Origin: Glandiceps talaboti | Taxonomy: Eukaryota > Hemichordata > Enteropneusta > Spengelidae | Direction of reading: 5' to 3' | Length of the DNA stretch: 64,000 nt | Assembly: GCF_964340395.1 (NCBI RefSeq) | Contig: NC_135549.1 | Span: 23,741,342-23,805,341 of the forward strand | Shown here: positions 43,010 to 55,889 of the stretch, in pieces | How the letters are laid out: every line of letters begins with the position of its first letter | How positions within the stretch are numbered: the stretch's first letter is position 1 | The notes under the pieces: generated by a model | Seen by the model: only the letters and a program-made list of their open reading frames with translations | The model's database searches: none | Told to the model about the DNA's origin: nothing | Position numbers and translations under genes: made by a program

Positions 43010-46000
43010 ATGGTCGCTGATATCTCAGGGAGCAGCCCACTCTTGGTGGTGTCAGTTTTTCTGATAATTTTCACATTATTTACTGGTTTAATCTATACCA
43101 GCAAGAAGAAACATTCCAAATGGCGACTATCGAGGCGAAAGAGTCGGATAATTTTGTTTACCAGATACCCGGTTCCCGGGGTCTGCAAAACTCGTTTGAT
43201 AAGTGAACTTGGAGCGACTGGTGCTGCTCGACTGCAACACATCATGGTACGTCTATGTTTGGTTTCTGTGCAAAGCTTTGCAATTCATTTAGGGTTTTCA
43301 CGTTTGCATTTTGGTGTCTTGGACGCCGCCGACGCAGCGACGCGACACGCGAAGAGTAGGACCATGGTCTACTGCCCTCTTGAGTTGTACCATGTACCAG
43401 TGAATCTTGTCGAGCTTGATGGATTATTATGCAGTTCTTTTGCGGGTACAAGTATTGAGCATAGAGTTGTTGGTTGAATGTGTGTGGTGTAAATGTATGT
43501 ATTTAGTATATAAATCGTTTCGTTTCTACCCTCGTTTAATTCATGTCCCATATGCATACTTGACAAATAGCCAAAATCAAAGTTCAGTATAGCCTACTAC
43601 TGCACTGTAGCCTTTACTTAGTGTAGCCTCACAGGCATTTGTTTCCCGAGTTATGGCTCAGAATATTTCTATCAGAATACAATAAAATGACGATAATATC
43701 GTCAATATTGACGTATTAAACCAACACTATATGAAAGGGGAAAAATTACACTTGTTTCTGTGATCGCGCAGTTTCACTCAATGCGAAGAGTGTCTTCCTT
43801 CGCATTGAGTGAAACTGCGCGATCACAGAAACAAGTGTAATTTTACCCCTTTCATATAGTGTTGGTTTAATACGTCAATATTGACGATATTATCGTCATT
43901 TTATTGTATTCTGATAGAAATAATCTGAGCCATAACTCGGGAAACAAATGCCTGTGTGTAGCCTATACTGTGGTGTAGGATAAAAAACTAAAATCTTTAG
44001 TTTAGGCTTCAGGACTCCCCCCCCCCAATAAATTGGCCAAAATTGATAACTGTTTCACACAGCACAATCAATTTCAAATCAGTTTGTAGCTGTATGTAAT
44101 ACTATGAATACAAAGCCAGTATGTAGGGTGAAAAATGTTCTTTTATTGACATTTTATTGTATTTTGGGTCCATGCATTTACTACAGCGAAATTTCTTCAA
44201 TTTCTCAATTTGACAACTTATAAAAGAAATATCTGTTTTTAGGGGTACAAAACAGATTCTGTTAAAAGTGAAATAGTTTTTACCAGATGAGAACTATTCT
44301 GACCCCCCTCCCCATTGAAACTTAAAAGAATTTAATTTTGTATCCTTGAACTATTCGCCTCACCCCTTATTCAGGGCTTGAAATTAACAGTAGTCCTGTG
44401 TCCCCAGACTACCAATTCTTGTCATAGGGCTATAATAATTTGCAGCTAGTAGCCCACTCAGGCAAATGTACCACTGATTATGTGATGAGGATGGAAGTTT
44501 ACGGACAATAAAGTATTTTAATAACACACATATTTACAATAGAGGAACTCTGTTTTCAGTTGAGGAATATAGGACTATTGGTCAACATCCGTGGGCTACC
44601 TCTTTCTGAAATGGATAACCCACCAGGACTACCAAAGAAAAAATTTAATTTTGAGTCCTGTTATTGAAAGGCTTTTTATTTACACAAGTGTTGGTACTTG
44701 TAAATAAGATGTTATTCTCAAATTTTGAATTATTTATTTTCCATTGTAAAACATCTTGTAATTAATAAAAATGTATGTACATAATATTTTGAAAGTGAAT
44801 GATAATCAGACATTATGAAACTTTATACTAACTGTGTTTAATAACTTTTCATGTTTAATCTTGGCAAGATACAATGTATTTTGATTCACATTTTACAATA
44901 AATGTAATTGTGAAATGTGAAATCATATACGATCTTGCTTTAAATTAGTCATTCAGCAGACAGCTATGGATTGGAAATATAATTTTCTTGATGATGAATG
45001 AATGTTGTTAATACATTGTACCTATACACAATTCACCACAACATGGAAGGGCTATGGTTTTTCCCAAAATACCTTAATTTGAAGTGTATATCTCTTGTAA
45101 TGTAAGTCAGTAAAATTGTAAAGAGAAGAATCAGTCTGGTATCATTCTTAGTGAAATACAAATGTGTGTAACTTTGTATTTAAATTATTTAAGTACACAT
45201 GTAGGTCACACTTTGTTGTTTGAATAGCATTCTACTATATACTTAAAGATTACTTACACCAGGAGGTTTGTAAGTATCTGAGGGGAGTGTGTAACACATG
45301 ATGATAATAGTTTTGTTCTGAATATACCACGGAGAGTGAAAGTTTTTGTAAAAAATTAATGAGTCGGGGCAATAATGACCTTAAGATAACCCGTATCTGT
45401 CATCATCCTAACACATTATGTTGTATCGGAATTTGCCTAGGCCAAGGGGAAGACTTATGGTGTCAACAAATTTGCCTGTATTAAGATTGAATATAACATA
45501 TAATCAAGTCATGTGACAAAGTTTCCCGCCACATATTAAGTATGACATCACAGATAGGAATCCTATTCAGATTTCCAATATCACATTGCACTATAATTCT
45601 GTAACGTGAACTGAGTTTTTTAACATAGTCAATTTGGAGCTCCTTAGCAATTGTCCAATGTTTGTATAGGAATTAAAGTACAAAAAGAGAGTTGATATCT
45701 GCCAAATAGTTTGTGTGTGTGAGTCATTCTAAAGTAAGTCTAATTGAACCTGGCTGGGTAGTGTTGACTAAGTTCAAATCTCCAGGGGTTACATCAGAGG
45801 GTTACATGTACATTATCCAATGCATCACATATAGTACACATTGTAGTTTTTACATGTACACATCAAAAACAAATGTATAAGTTTTACAGAAGTTCAAATT
45901 TGTTTCTCCTTTGAACTTTTAATACTGAAAAAAAGATTGAAGCAATTTTAGTTCTTACCCCCCCCCCCCCCCCCCCCACAGGTCATCTTATTAGAGTTAT

Positions 46001-49000
46001 CTTTATAAGGATTACACAGGATGTTTTTCTTTTTTTATAGTCCCAAGTTTTTCTGCAGCATTGCCAAGCAACAGCGAACCCCTTTCCACACATAGAATCT
46101 AATCTTTTAATATACACAGTCATATATTCATACTGTTATTTCAGTGGTGACTTATATTTGTTTGCAGACAGATCACATGCTGAATGTTCTGACAGAATTT
46201 CAAAATACTTCACCTGATACATGTGTAGAGGTCAAGTACTGTGGAGGAAGTAAAGAGGAAATGAGATACTGGTTTGACAAAAGAACACAACTTGATTGTA
46301 TATGGAGTGAACAGTCTGGTATTGGTTTAGGAGATCGAATGGCTAATGCATTCAAACAAGCCTTTGAAGAGGGTGCAGAGAATGTCATCATTGTAAGTAC
46401 ACTAGGGATCACCTCACCCTTGCCATTTCTAGGTGTTTCACTCATGGGACATTACATGTTGGAATCAAACATACATGTACTACATCATACATGTATGATG
46501 TAGACACATTTCAACTCTAGACTAACATATAACACAACAGACACAGCAGGATCCTTTACCCAATCACATTGAAAAGTACAAAAAGCATTGCTATTCGTTC
46601 ACAGCACAGTAGAAACAGAACTGTTACATGTACAATGTACACATGAACTTGATCATTTTAATGGCTTGAATTGTTTATTTTTCAACTGATAATCAACATA
46701 CCAACTTGATTATGTCTACATCCCCACATACCTACATGTATGCAATTATTTCTTTTGTATTATAGATTAGAACTTAGAAGTTGTCAGAGTCATTTGTGCT
46801 GTAATATTGTAAAAATGAAAACTCTAAATACAGGAAGTTGTGTTAAGTACAGCTTCTTTTTTTTCTTTTTTTTTTGATGAAAAATGACCCCCCCCCCCCC
46901 CCCCCCCTTCTTGTTATGGGGACTGTTGATTAGAAAAAATATCTTTGAGTCAGGTATTACATTCTTGAACCTTGTTCTTATTGACATCTGTCAGGTCCAG
47001 GTGAGACAACAACCATCTTGTTTACGTTTCTAAGAAGCAGTTATCTTTTTTAGCCCATGGTATTTTGTAATTTTTAATGAAACTCTGTTTGAACCTTGTT
47101 CCTATTTACATTTGTGAGGTATTATCACTAAATTACTACCTGGACAACAACCAATCTTGTTTACATTTCTAAGAAGCAATATCTTTTAACAAATGTTATT
47201 AGGTAATTTTTAATTAAACCATGGAGGTCCTTCCTACAAAAGTTTAAATGTAATGAATGTGTACATTATGTAGGTATAGTTGACGTCATTGTTCAGAGAA
47301 ATTACTACATCATGAATGTGTACATTATGTATTTGACATCATTGTTACTTGGCCAAGTCTCAAATGTAATTTTATGTTTAAAGTAAGGTGTGAATAGTTT
47401 TTCAAAGTAAAATTTCAATTTTAATATGTTACAGATTGGAGGCGATATACCAGGAATTGATTGTGAAATTCTTCAGGAAACTATAGAAAGTCTTCAAGAT
47501 GTACAACATCAAGAGAAGTTACTACTAGGACCAGCACATGATGGTGGTTATTACTTGATAGGCCTCAATAGGTTACACATGATTAAACTGGGTAAGTTAT
47601 TGATTGACAATACCCAGAACTGGAAAGTCTGTGCACTTTGCTACATGTATCTGGTTGACAATATCATTCCCTAGAATATTTGGGACAGAAACACTGTTTG
47701 AGCCTTATAGTAAAGTCCCTGGATTACAAACAGTCTATTGTAAAAACATGCCAAATTGTATGTAATTACATAGTACTAGTATAATAATTGAAAATGGTGA
47801 ATAGTGCACTATACACTGTACATGTAATAGTATACAATTCACTGGTTCCCACCCACTATAAACAGCATTGCTATTTGTGTGTATTTGGGGTGGGGATGGG
47901 TGGTGGTGCAATCATATTCCCACTACTTGAAACTTGGTAATGATACTTTGTGAAAAATCATGTACATGGTGATAAATATGTGTTCAAGACTTCACATTAT
48001 TTGAACGGCTAGCTAGTACATGTACTATGAGGTTTTGATGTCTGAGATAGTCATGTCTTCATTTTTCTTCCTAGATGATATGCTGGCTAACATTGACTGG
48101 GGTACAGGTAAAGTCAGAGAGCAACAAGAAAAAAGGGCCAACAGTCTGGGAATATCTGTCAGAAATCTCTCCAAAGTTTTGCAAGATGTTGTAAGTTAAA
48201 TATTAGATGATAACAATAACAAGATTAATGTTGATTTTAATATAGCACTTTCCCACTAAGACTCTGCTCAAAGCGCATTACAATTATTTCCACTGGCATG
48301 GATCTATAGTGGCACAACAGCCCTTTACTTCCTCAATTCCCAGGGGGGCATACAATCACAGTATACATATTCACATATGCTCACACGTATATTTGTAAAT
48401 ACAAACAATAAGTTCAAGACTCAACCAATTACAAAATGTATGTTCTTTGTTAGAAAACACGAAGTGAACTTCAAATTCAAAGACATGTAAATGATAACCT
48501 TGATAGACCCATGACATTCTAATTCTGGGTACCTGAAATGACATTTTGCCCTCATTGTCCATTTCTTTACTTGGGGTGGTGGCTGATAGTGTGGCACGAC
48601 AAATCATATCTTACAGACTAGTCACAAGATAGAGTGGCATTTGAATAAAAATGGAAATCATCCTTATCTTTATAGTAACTTAGGAAATTTTAACACTGTG
48701 GTTGTGTGTGTTCTGTCTTATTATAATTTGTAGGATACCATTGAAGACTTCCCTGTTGTAACAGAATTCATATCTTTAACAAAACAACAAATAGTGACTC
48801 CCAAACTTAGTGTCATCATACCTACCCTGAATGAAATAAACAATATTGGTAAGGCACTCGAGACGGTTTTACAGGTATTTATAAGCTCTTGCGTTGCTTT
48901 CGACTTATTGTATTTTGTACTTAGTGTCTAATCTAAACTATGTAAATTGCAATGAAAGCTTTAATTTGCTGTCAAATGTATGATGTATATTAAATAAAAA

Positions 49001-51917
49001 GATGTGCGACTTATGGTGTTTCAACTTTCTTGCGTCAAACTTTTTCTTTTCAGAAATGCACTTGGCCAGAATACATGGAGGTACTTGTGTGTGATGGTGG
49101 TAGTGATGATGGAACTGTTCAAATAGTTGAAGAGATGGCTTGTTCAGAACCAAGATCTCCTGTGAGACTCGTCAAATGTCCAAGAGGTAATACATTGTAT
49201 AAATACCTGTACAAAGGAAGCAACCAAAATGATCATAGTAAAAGATGTAAAACTTTATTTTTTTTACTTTAGCTAGCTAGATGAAACATGTGCATCATTT
49301 ACTTTTACTTGTGGTACATAGTATTCTATAGACATTAATTATGTCATTCTCAAAAACAAAATAATCTTTAACATTGTGTATTTTCCTTCCTGGTTTAATA
49401 GGTAGAGGTAAGCAGCAAAGCATTGGAGTTCATCAGAGTAGTGGAGACATACTTCTCTTCCTCCATGCTGATACTACCTTACCAGATATTTACTTTGAAC
49501 ACATTCTTATGACCCTGGTAACACCTGGTGTGTCTGCAGGGGCATTTCAGTTTGATCTTGATAAACTCAACTCTAACAGGTGAGAAACAAGTTAAAACTC
49601 TGTAAAGAATGTACGGCTAGTCTGTCAGATACGACATTTGGCCACGCTATTATGACTATACTGTTAGATACGACATTCATGCCACACTATTATGACTAGT
49701 CTGTATAAAGATACGACAATTGTGCCATGCTATTAAGACTCGTCTTTAAGATATGACATTCGTGCAATGTTATTATGACTAGTCTGTAAGATCACAGACA
49801 AGTAAGACTTGTCTGTGGTAAGATACAACATTTTTCATGCCTTGCATGCTATCAGCCAGCACTCGGGGCTGAACAACATGATGTTATTTTACAGTCAAAC
49901 GTATGACATGCATGTTCACACTGCCATTATCGACAACGTTTGTTCGATATTTTCATGACTGTGTCAGTACAAAATGGGTATACTATAACTAGCTGTTACA
50001 CCTACTTTTGTCTACTAGTAGTTTATTTTAGATACTTCTGGAATTATTATGTACAGTACTAGTGTACATGTTTTGTTAATCTTTGTCATTAAATTGCAAG
50101 ATGAAAGTACAGGGTGATTGGTAACTTATGGTTTACTATAGTGGGTGTTGTAATTTTAATTTGGTTTCTTTCTTGTGTTTAGTTATCCTCCAAGACTCTT
50201 GTCCTGGACACTAAGATTTGTGAGATGGGGAACGAATTTGAGAGTCAAATGGTTTGGTAAGTTTACATACAAAATGGTTGTACATGATGTGCTTGTTAGA
50301 ATAACAGGTGACAGCTGTTAACATTTGAGCGCAAATTATAGAATATCTCTGGTTATACCGAGTTGCTTAGAATATGTTTCTGAGAGGGAGAGACCACTGT
50401 TTCCTATAAGATTGCATATGAGACCTACAGTTAACATAATTGTTGACATGTTAGGCAGTGGAGAAGGCAGAAGTCAACAAATAACAAATTAGCGACAAAA
50501 ATCAAAAACTGAAGTCAAAGCAAATGTACAGTACTGTAGATGAAATATTTTTGTTATCTCATTTTCCTGTAGAATTACCATATGGAGATCAAGCTCTATT
50601 CATGACAAGAAAAATGATTGACAAGATAGGTGGCTTTCCTACTTTTCCTCTCATGGAGGACTACCATCTGGTGAGTTGTCCTTTCACAACCAACTTTTCA
50701 TCGTACAGTGTGATATTGTAATGCCTAGAAAGCATACCAGCATTGCCCGTGTGAAAAGTCATTTGAAGTGCTCTTTTTGATGACATGGCCATATTGGAGT
50801 CATCTTCCTATAAGATTTCTAGGAAACAGATCAGACTCTCTCATCTTGTCTACATAACTTGTTGTAATCATTATCTCAGTATAGCATTTTCAGTGTTAAG
50901 GCATCACTTAGCAAAGTGAAATACAAGATCAGATGTTGGTATGCAATTATACATGTACACATTATGTATTTAGTGAAGGTTGCACTTCTTTCATTGATAG
51001 TTTTCCTACAAAGAGATGATTGTTCATAAAAGACAACACAGAGCTTGATAAATGTAGGACACAATAAAAGTGACATTTTATTTTTCATTTCAGTCATCTC
51101 ATTCAACTAATAGTCAGTGAATTGTTATATCTATTCATACAGGTAAAACAACTACAGAGAGAGGGACATATCAAAATAGCGGAGAGTTCAGTTTTGACAT
51201 CAGCACTTAGATGGGAGAAGTATGGCTACAGAGTAAGTGCACTACTAAATTATCATCACAACTTTAACCTTACCTTTATTACTATTTAGTCCTGTTTCAT
51301 AAAGAAAACACATAATGCATAATGGAAAAGGTAATATCTCTGATAGTTTGGGCACATTACATGTACCTGAATTTGTGTGTTCCACATCAGATAGGAATGA
51401 CCCACTAGGCAACATGCAAACCTACCATCTTAGAATGGTGCATTGTGGGAAAGTTATTCCAATGATAAATTTGAGTCGGTCACTTCAGCAACCTGTCACA
51501 TTATTCATAACCACAAATCTATCATTTTGATTACCTGGATCCTTGCAGGAAGGCTATATTTCTGATTTACCCTGACCAGGTTACATTGTATATGCTAAAG
51601 GTTATGCAGATAACAGAGTCTTTGCATCCTTGCATGCCCAGTTTAGATTACAAGCTGACTATGTAGGTGACCATCTGTATGCATGACCAAAGTCTGAACC
51701 AAGCTGTTATTTACAATTCATGTTGATGCCTACATATTTCCCATTTGATGTACATAAAAATGTACATACAGTATCACTCTAATCAGAACTTTTATGTCTG
51801 TCCTAACAGAACACAATCCGAAATACATTCATTATTTTGGCATATCAGATGGGTGTTAAGCCAACTACGCTTGCCACTTGGTACTATGGTAACAAGGCGA
51901 TTGAGAAAGACAAGTAA
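43010..51917 (+). CDS. Fused TIGR04282 (DUF2064)-TIGR04283 glycosyltransferase, membrane-anchored, 518 aa
   Basis: Eleven exons with GT-AG introns: 43010-43246, 46168-46392, 47435-47591, 48075-48190, 48734-48874, 49054-49186, 49402-49579, 50183-50256, 50573-50670, 51143-51232, 51810-51917. All junction phases agree and there is no stop until TAA. One transmembrane segment (about 10-30) is followed by a strongly basic stretch (32-46), which suggests a cytosol-facing catalytic part. Residues 47-252 match TIGR04282: FTRYPVPGVCKTRL (50-63), GGDIPGID (156-163), GPAHDGGYYLIGL (186-198). Residues 269-518 match the GT2-like TIGR04283: SVIIPTLNE (271-279), DGGSDDGT (306-313), FLHADTTLP (356-364), PYGDQALF (423-430), PLMEDYHL (446-453), SALRW (473-477). 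In bacteria the two are separate neighbouring genes linked to radical-SAM/arsenosugar clusters. The reaction in this animal is inferred only: sugar transfer, perhaps sequential. Confidence 0.9.
43621..43964. mobile_element. Foldback MITE with 9-bp target duplication, in intron 1 of the fused gene
   Basis: Arms 43631-43788 and 43798-43955 are almost perfect inverse complements around a 9-base loop. GTGTAGCCT occurs directly on both sides (43621-43629 and 43956-43964). A 9-bp duplication fits Mutator-like elements; the element is only arms. Confidence 0.8.
45958..45977. repeat. Poly-C tract in intron 1 of the fused gene
   Basis: About 19 C in a row. A similar C run lies at 46889-46907 in intron 2. 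The rest of these introns (43965-46167, 46393-47434) holds no gene I can support. Confidence 0.9.
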
Positions 51918-52371
51918 ACATGGAAACAAGGACAGGCAAGAAAACTTAACATAGAGACAGGGAAACAACCCTACCAAACCAGAAAAGTAAATACAGAATC
52001 AGGGTTAGCAATGAAGTCATGCAACTATTGTATGGTATTGGAAAAATTTGTATTGTTACTGTGAGGTTCTTTTGTGCAATATCTGTTCATTGTTCACCGT
52101 GCAAGATGTGTACCTCCTTTCTCCCTCCCTCCCTCCCACTTCGTTTCAACTTGCCCACCAGCCCATTGTCCAACATTGCTATGTACTGTGAATGTGTGTA
52201 TTTTGGCTCTTTTCGCACTTACGTAAAGACAGATTTATTGTGTATTAATACAAGTCCATTAACTCACTCAAGTGATGTGACTTTAAGTACACTTTACTGA
52301 AAAATTTTTCATCCACAACAAAGTGGAGCCAAAATGTGACAATTGTCTTTTGCTAAATTTTCGTGGACCAA

Positions 52372-52377
52372 AATAAA
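52372..52377 (+). terminator. Candidate polyadenylation signal of the fused glycosyltransferase
   Basis: AATAAA lies about 455 bp after the stop codon. Confidence 0.4.
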
Positions 52378-52482
52378 TATGTTCACAGTACTGCTATCAC
52401 ATAACTTTTTAATTCCTGCTGCAAATTACACTGTACATTCCAAACGTATGTTGTAACATTGTCCTCTACATAGTAAAGTAGA

Positions 52483-52551
<69 letters not shown>
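52483..52551. repeat. (GT)n followed by (CTGT)n
   Basis: About 36 bp of GT is followed by about 32 bp of CTGT. Confidence 0.95.
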
Positions 52552-54262
52552 AATGTATATATTATGTTTCAGAGTCTTTATGTACAAGTATAGATGCTGC
52601 TGTGTGTGTCTATGTGCTGGTATGTACAATGTATGTGTGGGTATACATATGTGTGTATATAAGAACTGGTATGTGTTTATTTGTGTATACATGCATTCAA
52701 GAAGGAAGGATGTAGGATAATAGAACTGTTATGCATTTTGCATGTTTTTATACTATTTTCATACAAGCAGTGATGGTATTTTTCCAGTTTTCATGTATGT
52801 TCACTATATATGTTTCTTGATAGTTCAAAGCAAGTGGCCTGACAGAACTGTCTAGCACCTATTAGACGACTCTCTTACATTTTAGTTGACGCTAGTGAAG
52901 TGAATCACAGTGGATTTACTGATTGTAGGACGAGTGGCCAATACTTGGCAGTTTACAGCCTTTAGACTATAAATCTATAAATTACAAATAGTTGTACTAA
53001 GTTAGTATTTTTGCTGTTTGATCTTGATTATAAATTGTAGATCCTCTCTGCATAGTCAAGATTAACCAGCAAAGGTATGAAGCTATAATATAGTCAAAGG
53101 TGAAGATAAAGGTTGAGACTAGTGAAAATGGCTGGCAGCTCTGTAAAGCCTGTAATCTATATTTTGACCAAATTCTATGAAATAGAAATTTGTAAATCTT
53201 TTGAATTGAAGATTTCCATGTCATGTTACATATATCAGGATTTCTCTCACTCACCAAGAGTAATTTTATACTCCTAAGCTTATATTGTACTTGCATACAT
53301 ACATGTATCAAATTTTAAGGCAGTGAGTACTAGGAAAATGGTACAGGTGTTATGGGAAAGATATTGGAAATATGGAGACATGCACGATCAGTCTAAATTT
53401 CTTTCAAATCTTTGGAAATCATACTTCTGAAAAAGTGGAATACATGTACGTCTGACCATCTGTACTTTAATGCAGGGTCTATGTGCTGATATATAGTTTT
53501 ACTTCCTAATTGTTTGCTTTACTTTAGCCACAAAGAAATGATGAGGGTATGACTATGGGCCTGGGATGGGGTTACAGGTGTTATATGTTAGTCGTATTGT
53601 GATCATGAAGGCATTTTTCAGCCTTCTTTTTTGAGGCAGCTGACTTTAGTTTAGTTGTGACTTATAGTTTGTCTTTTAAATTTTTGTTTCTTTTCTGTGC
53701 TATGATTGGTTTGGTTGGGTAGAGTTGCTTCAATGTTACATTACAAATGTATTTTCTAGCAAGTCCCAGTGTTCTGTTAATGCGTCTTTCATGGGACACT
53801 TTGATGTTGGGACTAGTGTATCATATGTGTTGTTTTGAAGACTAGAGGATTCTCTTGTGTCGATGTCAGATTTCAGAGATACATTGTATGTCTCTCTATT
53901 CTCATATTGGACAAATTGGGTGCATTTCATTTATCTTTTCATTCGGAATATTAAGTTCAGTTTGTGTGCCACAGAATAGCTTGAATATATCATCCCTGAA
54001 ATGTGTCCAGAGTGATATCATCTTCTTGTATTTAGACATAGTATTTGTCATTTAGAAGATAGTTTTCGCATTCCATAATGTAATCAGTTGTGTTTATTAT
54101 GGCAATGCTCCTCCCTTTATTGAAAGGTTGGATCGTCATTTTCAGTTCAACACAAACAAATACAGCTCTACTGTGCAAGGTCATTACTTTGCATATCCAC
54201 CAACCCGTTGCCATGGAAACTTGAAAACTATATTTTGTATGAAAATCATGAATAAATTACTG
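52552..54262. other. Intergenic stretch, no gene seen
   Basis: No open frame shows family motifs. One X-box-like palindrome, GTTGCCATGGAAAC, is at 54207-54220. Confidence 0.5.
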
Positions 54263-55865
54263 TTATTGTTGAAAATTCAGGTAATTTGTAAGGATCAACA
54301 ACAAGGCGTGCATAACCATCTCTAGTGCCTGAACTTTTATGGAATCAAAGTCTGGATTGCTGGTGTCTTGCATCAACTTTTGATAGAGTGCATCTCTGTG
54401 GAGTGGTGCATCCTCTTCGGAGAACATTGTCTCTCCCTCTAGAAGTGGCATCATTTGCCCATCTCTCTAGTGTCATCTTCATTTGCAGAAGGTGGGTGTT
54501 CATATCCAGGATACCATTGGCTGCTGCAACGATTATGGCCCTGTGACTATCTTGTCGCTGAAGCCAAGAGCACGGATCTCAGGTCGAAACACATCATTTT
54601 TCAGATCCTCATCAACTGCTTTCAATAATCTGTTTGGATGAGGCCATTTGGAGATGAACTGAAGAATGTCCTGTGAATGGTAGCAAACAGCAGCAGCATC
54701 ATGATAGAGGATGTTAAACCGGTTTCCTTTGTATGGTTTCAGCCAAAGATGTTCATTCTTTGCATTCAGATGGGCCAGGAAATGTGACGCCACTCCAGCT
54801 TCCTCACATCCTCTTGGATGATATGCTTTGGTCGCTGTGCGTACCAATCTAGCTACTCTGTTTCTATGGCATGTGTTGGTTTGTAATTGTTCAGAGCTAT
54901 TTCCTTTTCAAACACTCTCAGGACTTTGTCTGATTCCGATGCAAAGTTCGGCAAAACATGCACCTTGCAGAAAAAGTTGAACACTGTCGACAACTCAGAC
55001 TTGGCACTATCAGAGATTGTGTCCCAGTTTGATGTCACTGTTGGCAGTAGTTTGGTTTCATGGTGTGTTTCATGTTTTTGTCTTGAAAATGTTCTTTTAC
55101 CCATATCGTGAGATTATTTTCAAGTCTTTATTTGTTGTTACTATACTTTTAATTAGTGGTTTGGTAGTTCTCTTTTTGGAGGATGTGGTGACCCTGAAAA
55201 GGGCCGTTTGGTTTGTGAGCAGTTAAGTTTACTCAGACTTTTTTGCATCAGTGTTGACGCCTGTGGCTGGGTTGCTTTGCCGCACTGGATTTGGCTTGGT
55301 TAGTAAACTTAGTGTACCAAAACTTAGCAACATCTTTGTTTTCTGGCAAGGAAGGAACCACTTGAGAGCTGATATGCTCAGGTTTGGCCAAAATACCAGG
55401 AAACTTTATGTTGGTTAAATGTACATAGAAGTCAAAAACTGCAGTTTACAGAAGTGTTTTGGAAGCTGTATCTGTACCATTGACTTCATTGATGTCAAAA
55501 CAGTATTTTCATAAAAATGGATATTTAAAAAAATCATTCACTTAAAGGTGAATAAAACAATCAGTATGAGACCTACCCTCACTACGTTTTCCAGCAAGTT
55601 CATTCCTTAGCTGTTGATTTTCCCTATCCAAATTTGTTAATTTCTGTTGCATCATTTCATATTGCCGTAAAAGACTTGCTTGGGAGAGAAGGTGTGACCG
55701 TGGAGATTTTCCCCCAGTTGTAGGTCGTGAGCTACATGGGGTCTCTTCTATTGGTTGTGAGTGTGATGTGGATCCTACAGGTATGTCATTGGTAATGGTT
55801 GGTATAAAGGAAGGAAGGGTGTCATCACCCATAAAGGATTCTTGGTCCGATTCATTTGTGTCCAT
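54263..55865 (-). pseudogene. Transposon-like gene, minus strand (element protein B)
   Basis: An N-terminal exon (55865 to about 55577) encodes an acidic, Ser/Pro-rich start and a coiled coil (MMQQKLTNLDRENQQLRNEL). A second piece (about 55440-55250) reads PSLPENKDVAKFWYTKF. Third and fourth pieces (55104-54853, 54847-54533) read NWDTISDSAKSELSTVF, FFCKVHVLPNFAS, RTATKAYHPRGCEEAG and PYKGNRFNILYHDAAAV. A last piece (54520-54263) continues in shifted frames. The order and motifs recall a multi-copy protein family of marine-invertebrate transposons whose name I do not know. Stops and frame shifts (for example after HAIETE, and after KIVTGP) show decay. A histone-3'-end-like block lies between pieces two and three. 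Confidence 0.55.
55150..55225 (-). promoter_or_regulatory. Histone-3'-end-like stem-loop with downstream element
   Basis: On the minus strand GGCCCTTTTCAGGGTC (55205-55190) forms all six stem pairs (one G-U) around TTTC, preceded by ACCAAAC, followed by ACCACATCC and then CCAAAAAGAG, like the U7-binding downstream element. This is the best of three copies in the window. No histone gene is next to it. Confidence 0.6.
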
Positions 55866-55889
55866 ACACTGGGGAAAAATGATTTTGAG

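Noticed and set aside
43247-43477. Open continuation of exon 1 past the donor at 43247
   Set aside because: The reading leaves the TIGR04282 family there, a good GTACGT donor is present, and exon 2 resumes the family.
48221-48345. Possible dispersed repeat (CACTAAGACTCTGCTCAAAGCGC) in intron 4 of the fused gene
   Set aside because: It looks like a widespread marine-animal repeat, but there is one copy in the window and no clear boundaries.
43010-51917. Bacterial contamination as the source of the TIGR04282/04283 gene
   Set aside because: It has ten GT-AG introns with consistent phases and animal repeats inside the introns.
51745-51954. Open frame ending GTMVTRRLRKTSK as a possible last exon
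   Set aside because: The frame one base off, starting at the acceptor at 51810, continues the TIGR04283 C-terminus (YQMGVKPTTLATWYYG) to a stop and fits the phase.
55226-55420. A histone gene (H1-like tail AKSSAAKQP) before the stem-loop at 55190
   Set aside because: The same frame reads back into the transposon-like protein B (PSLPENKDVAKFWYTKF), so the basic tail is not a histone end.
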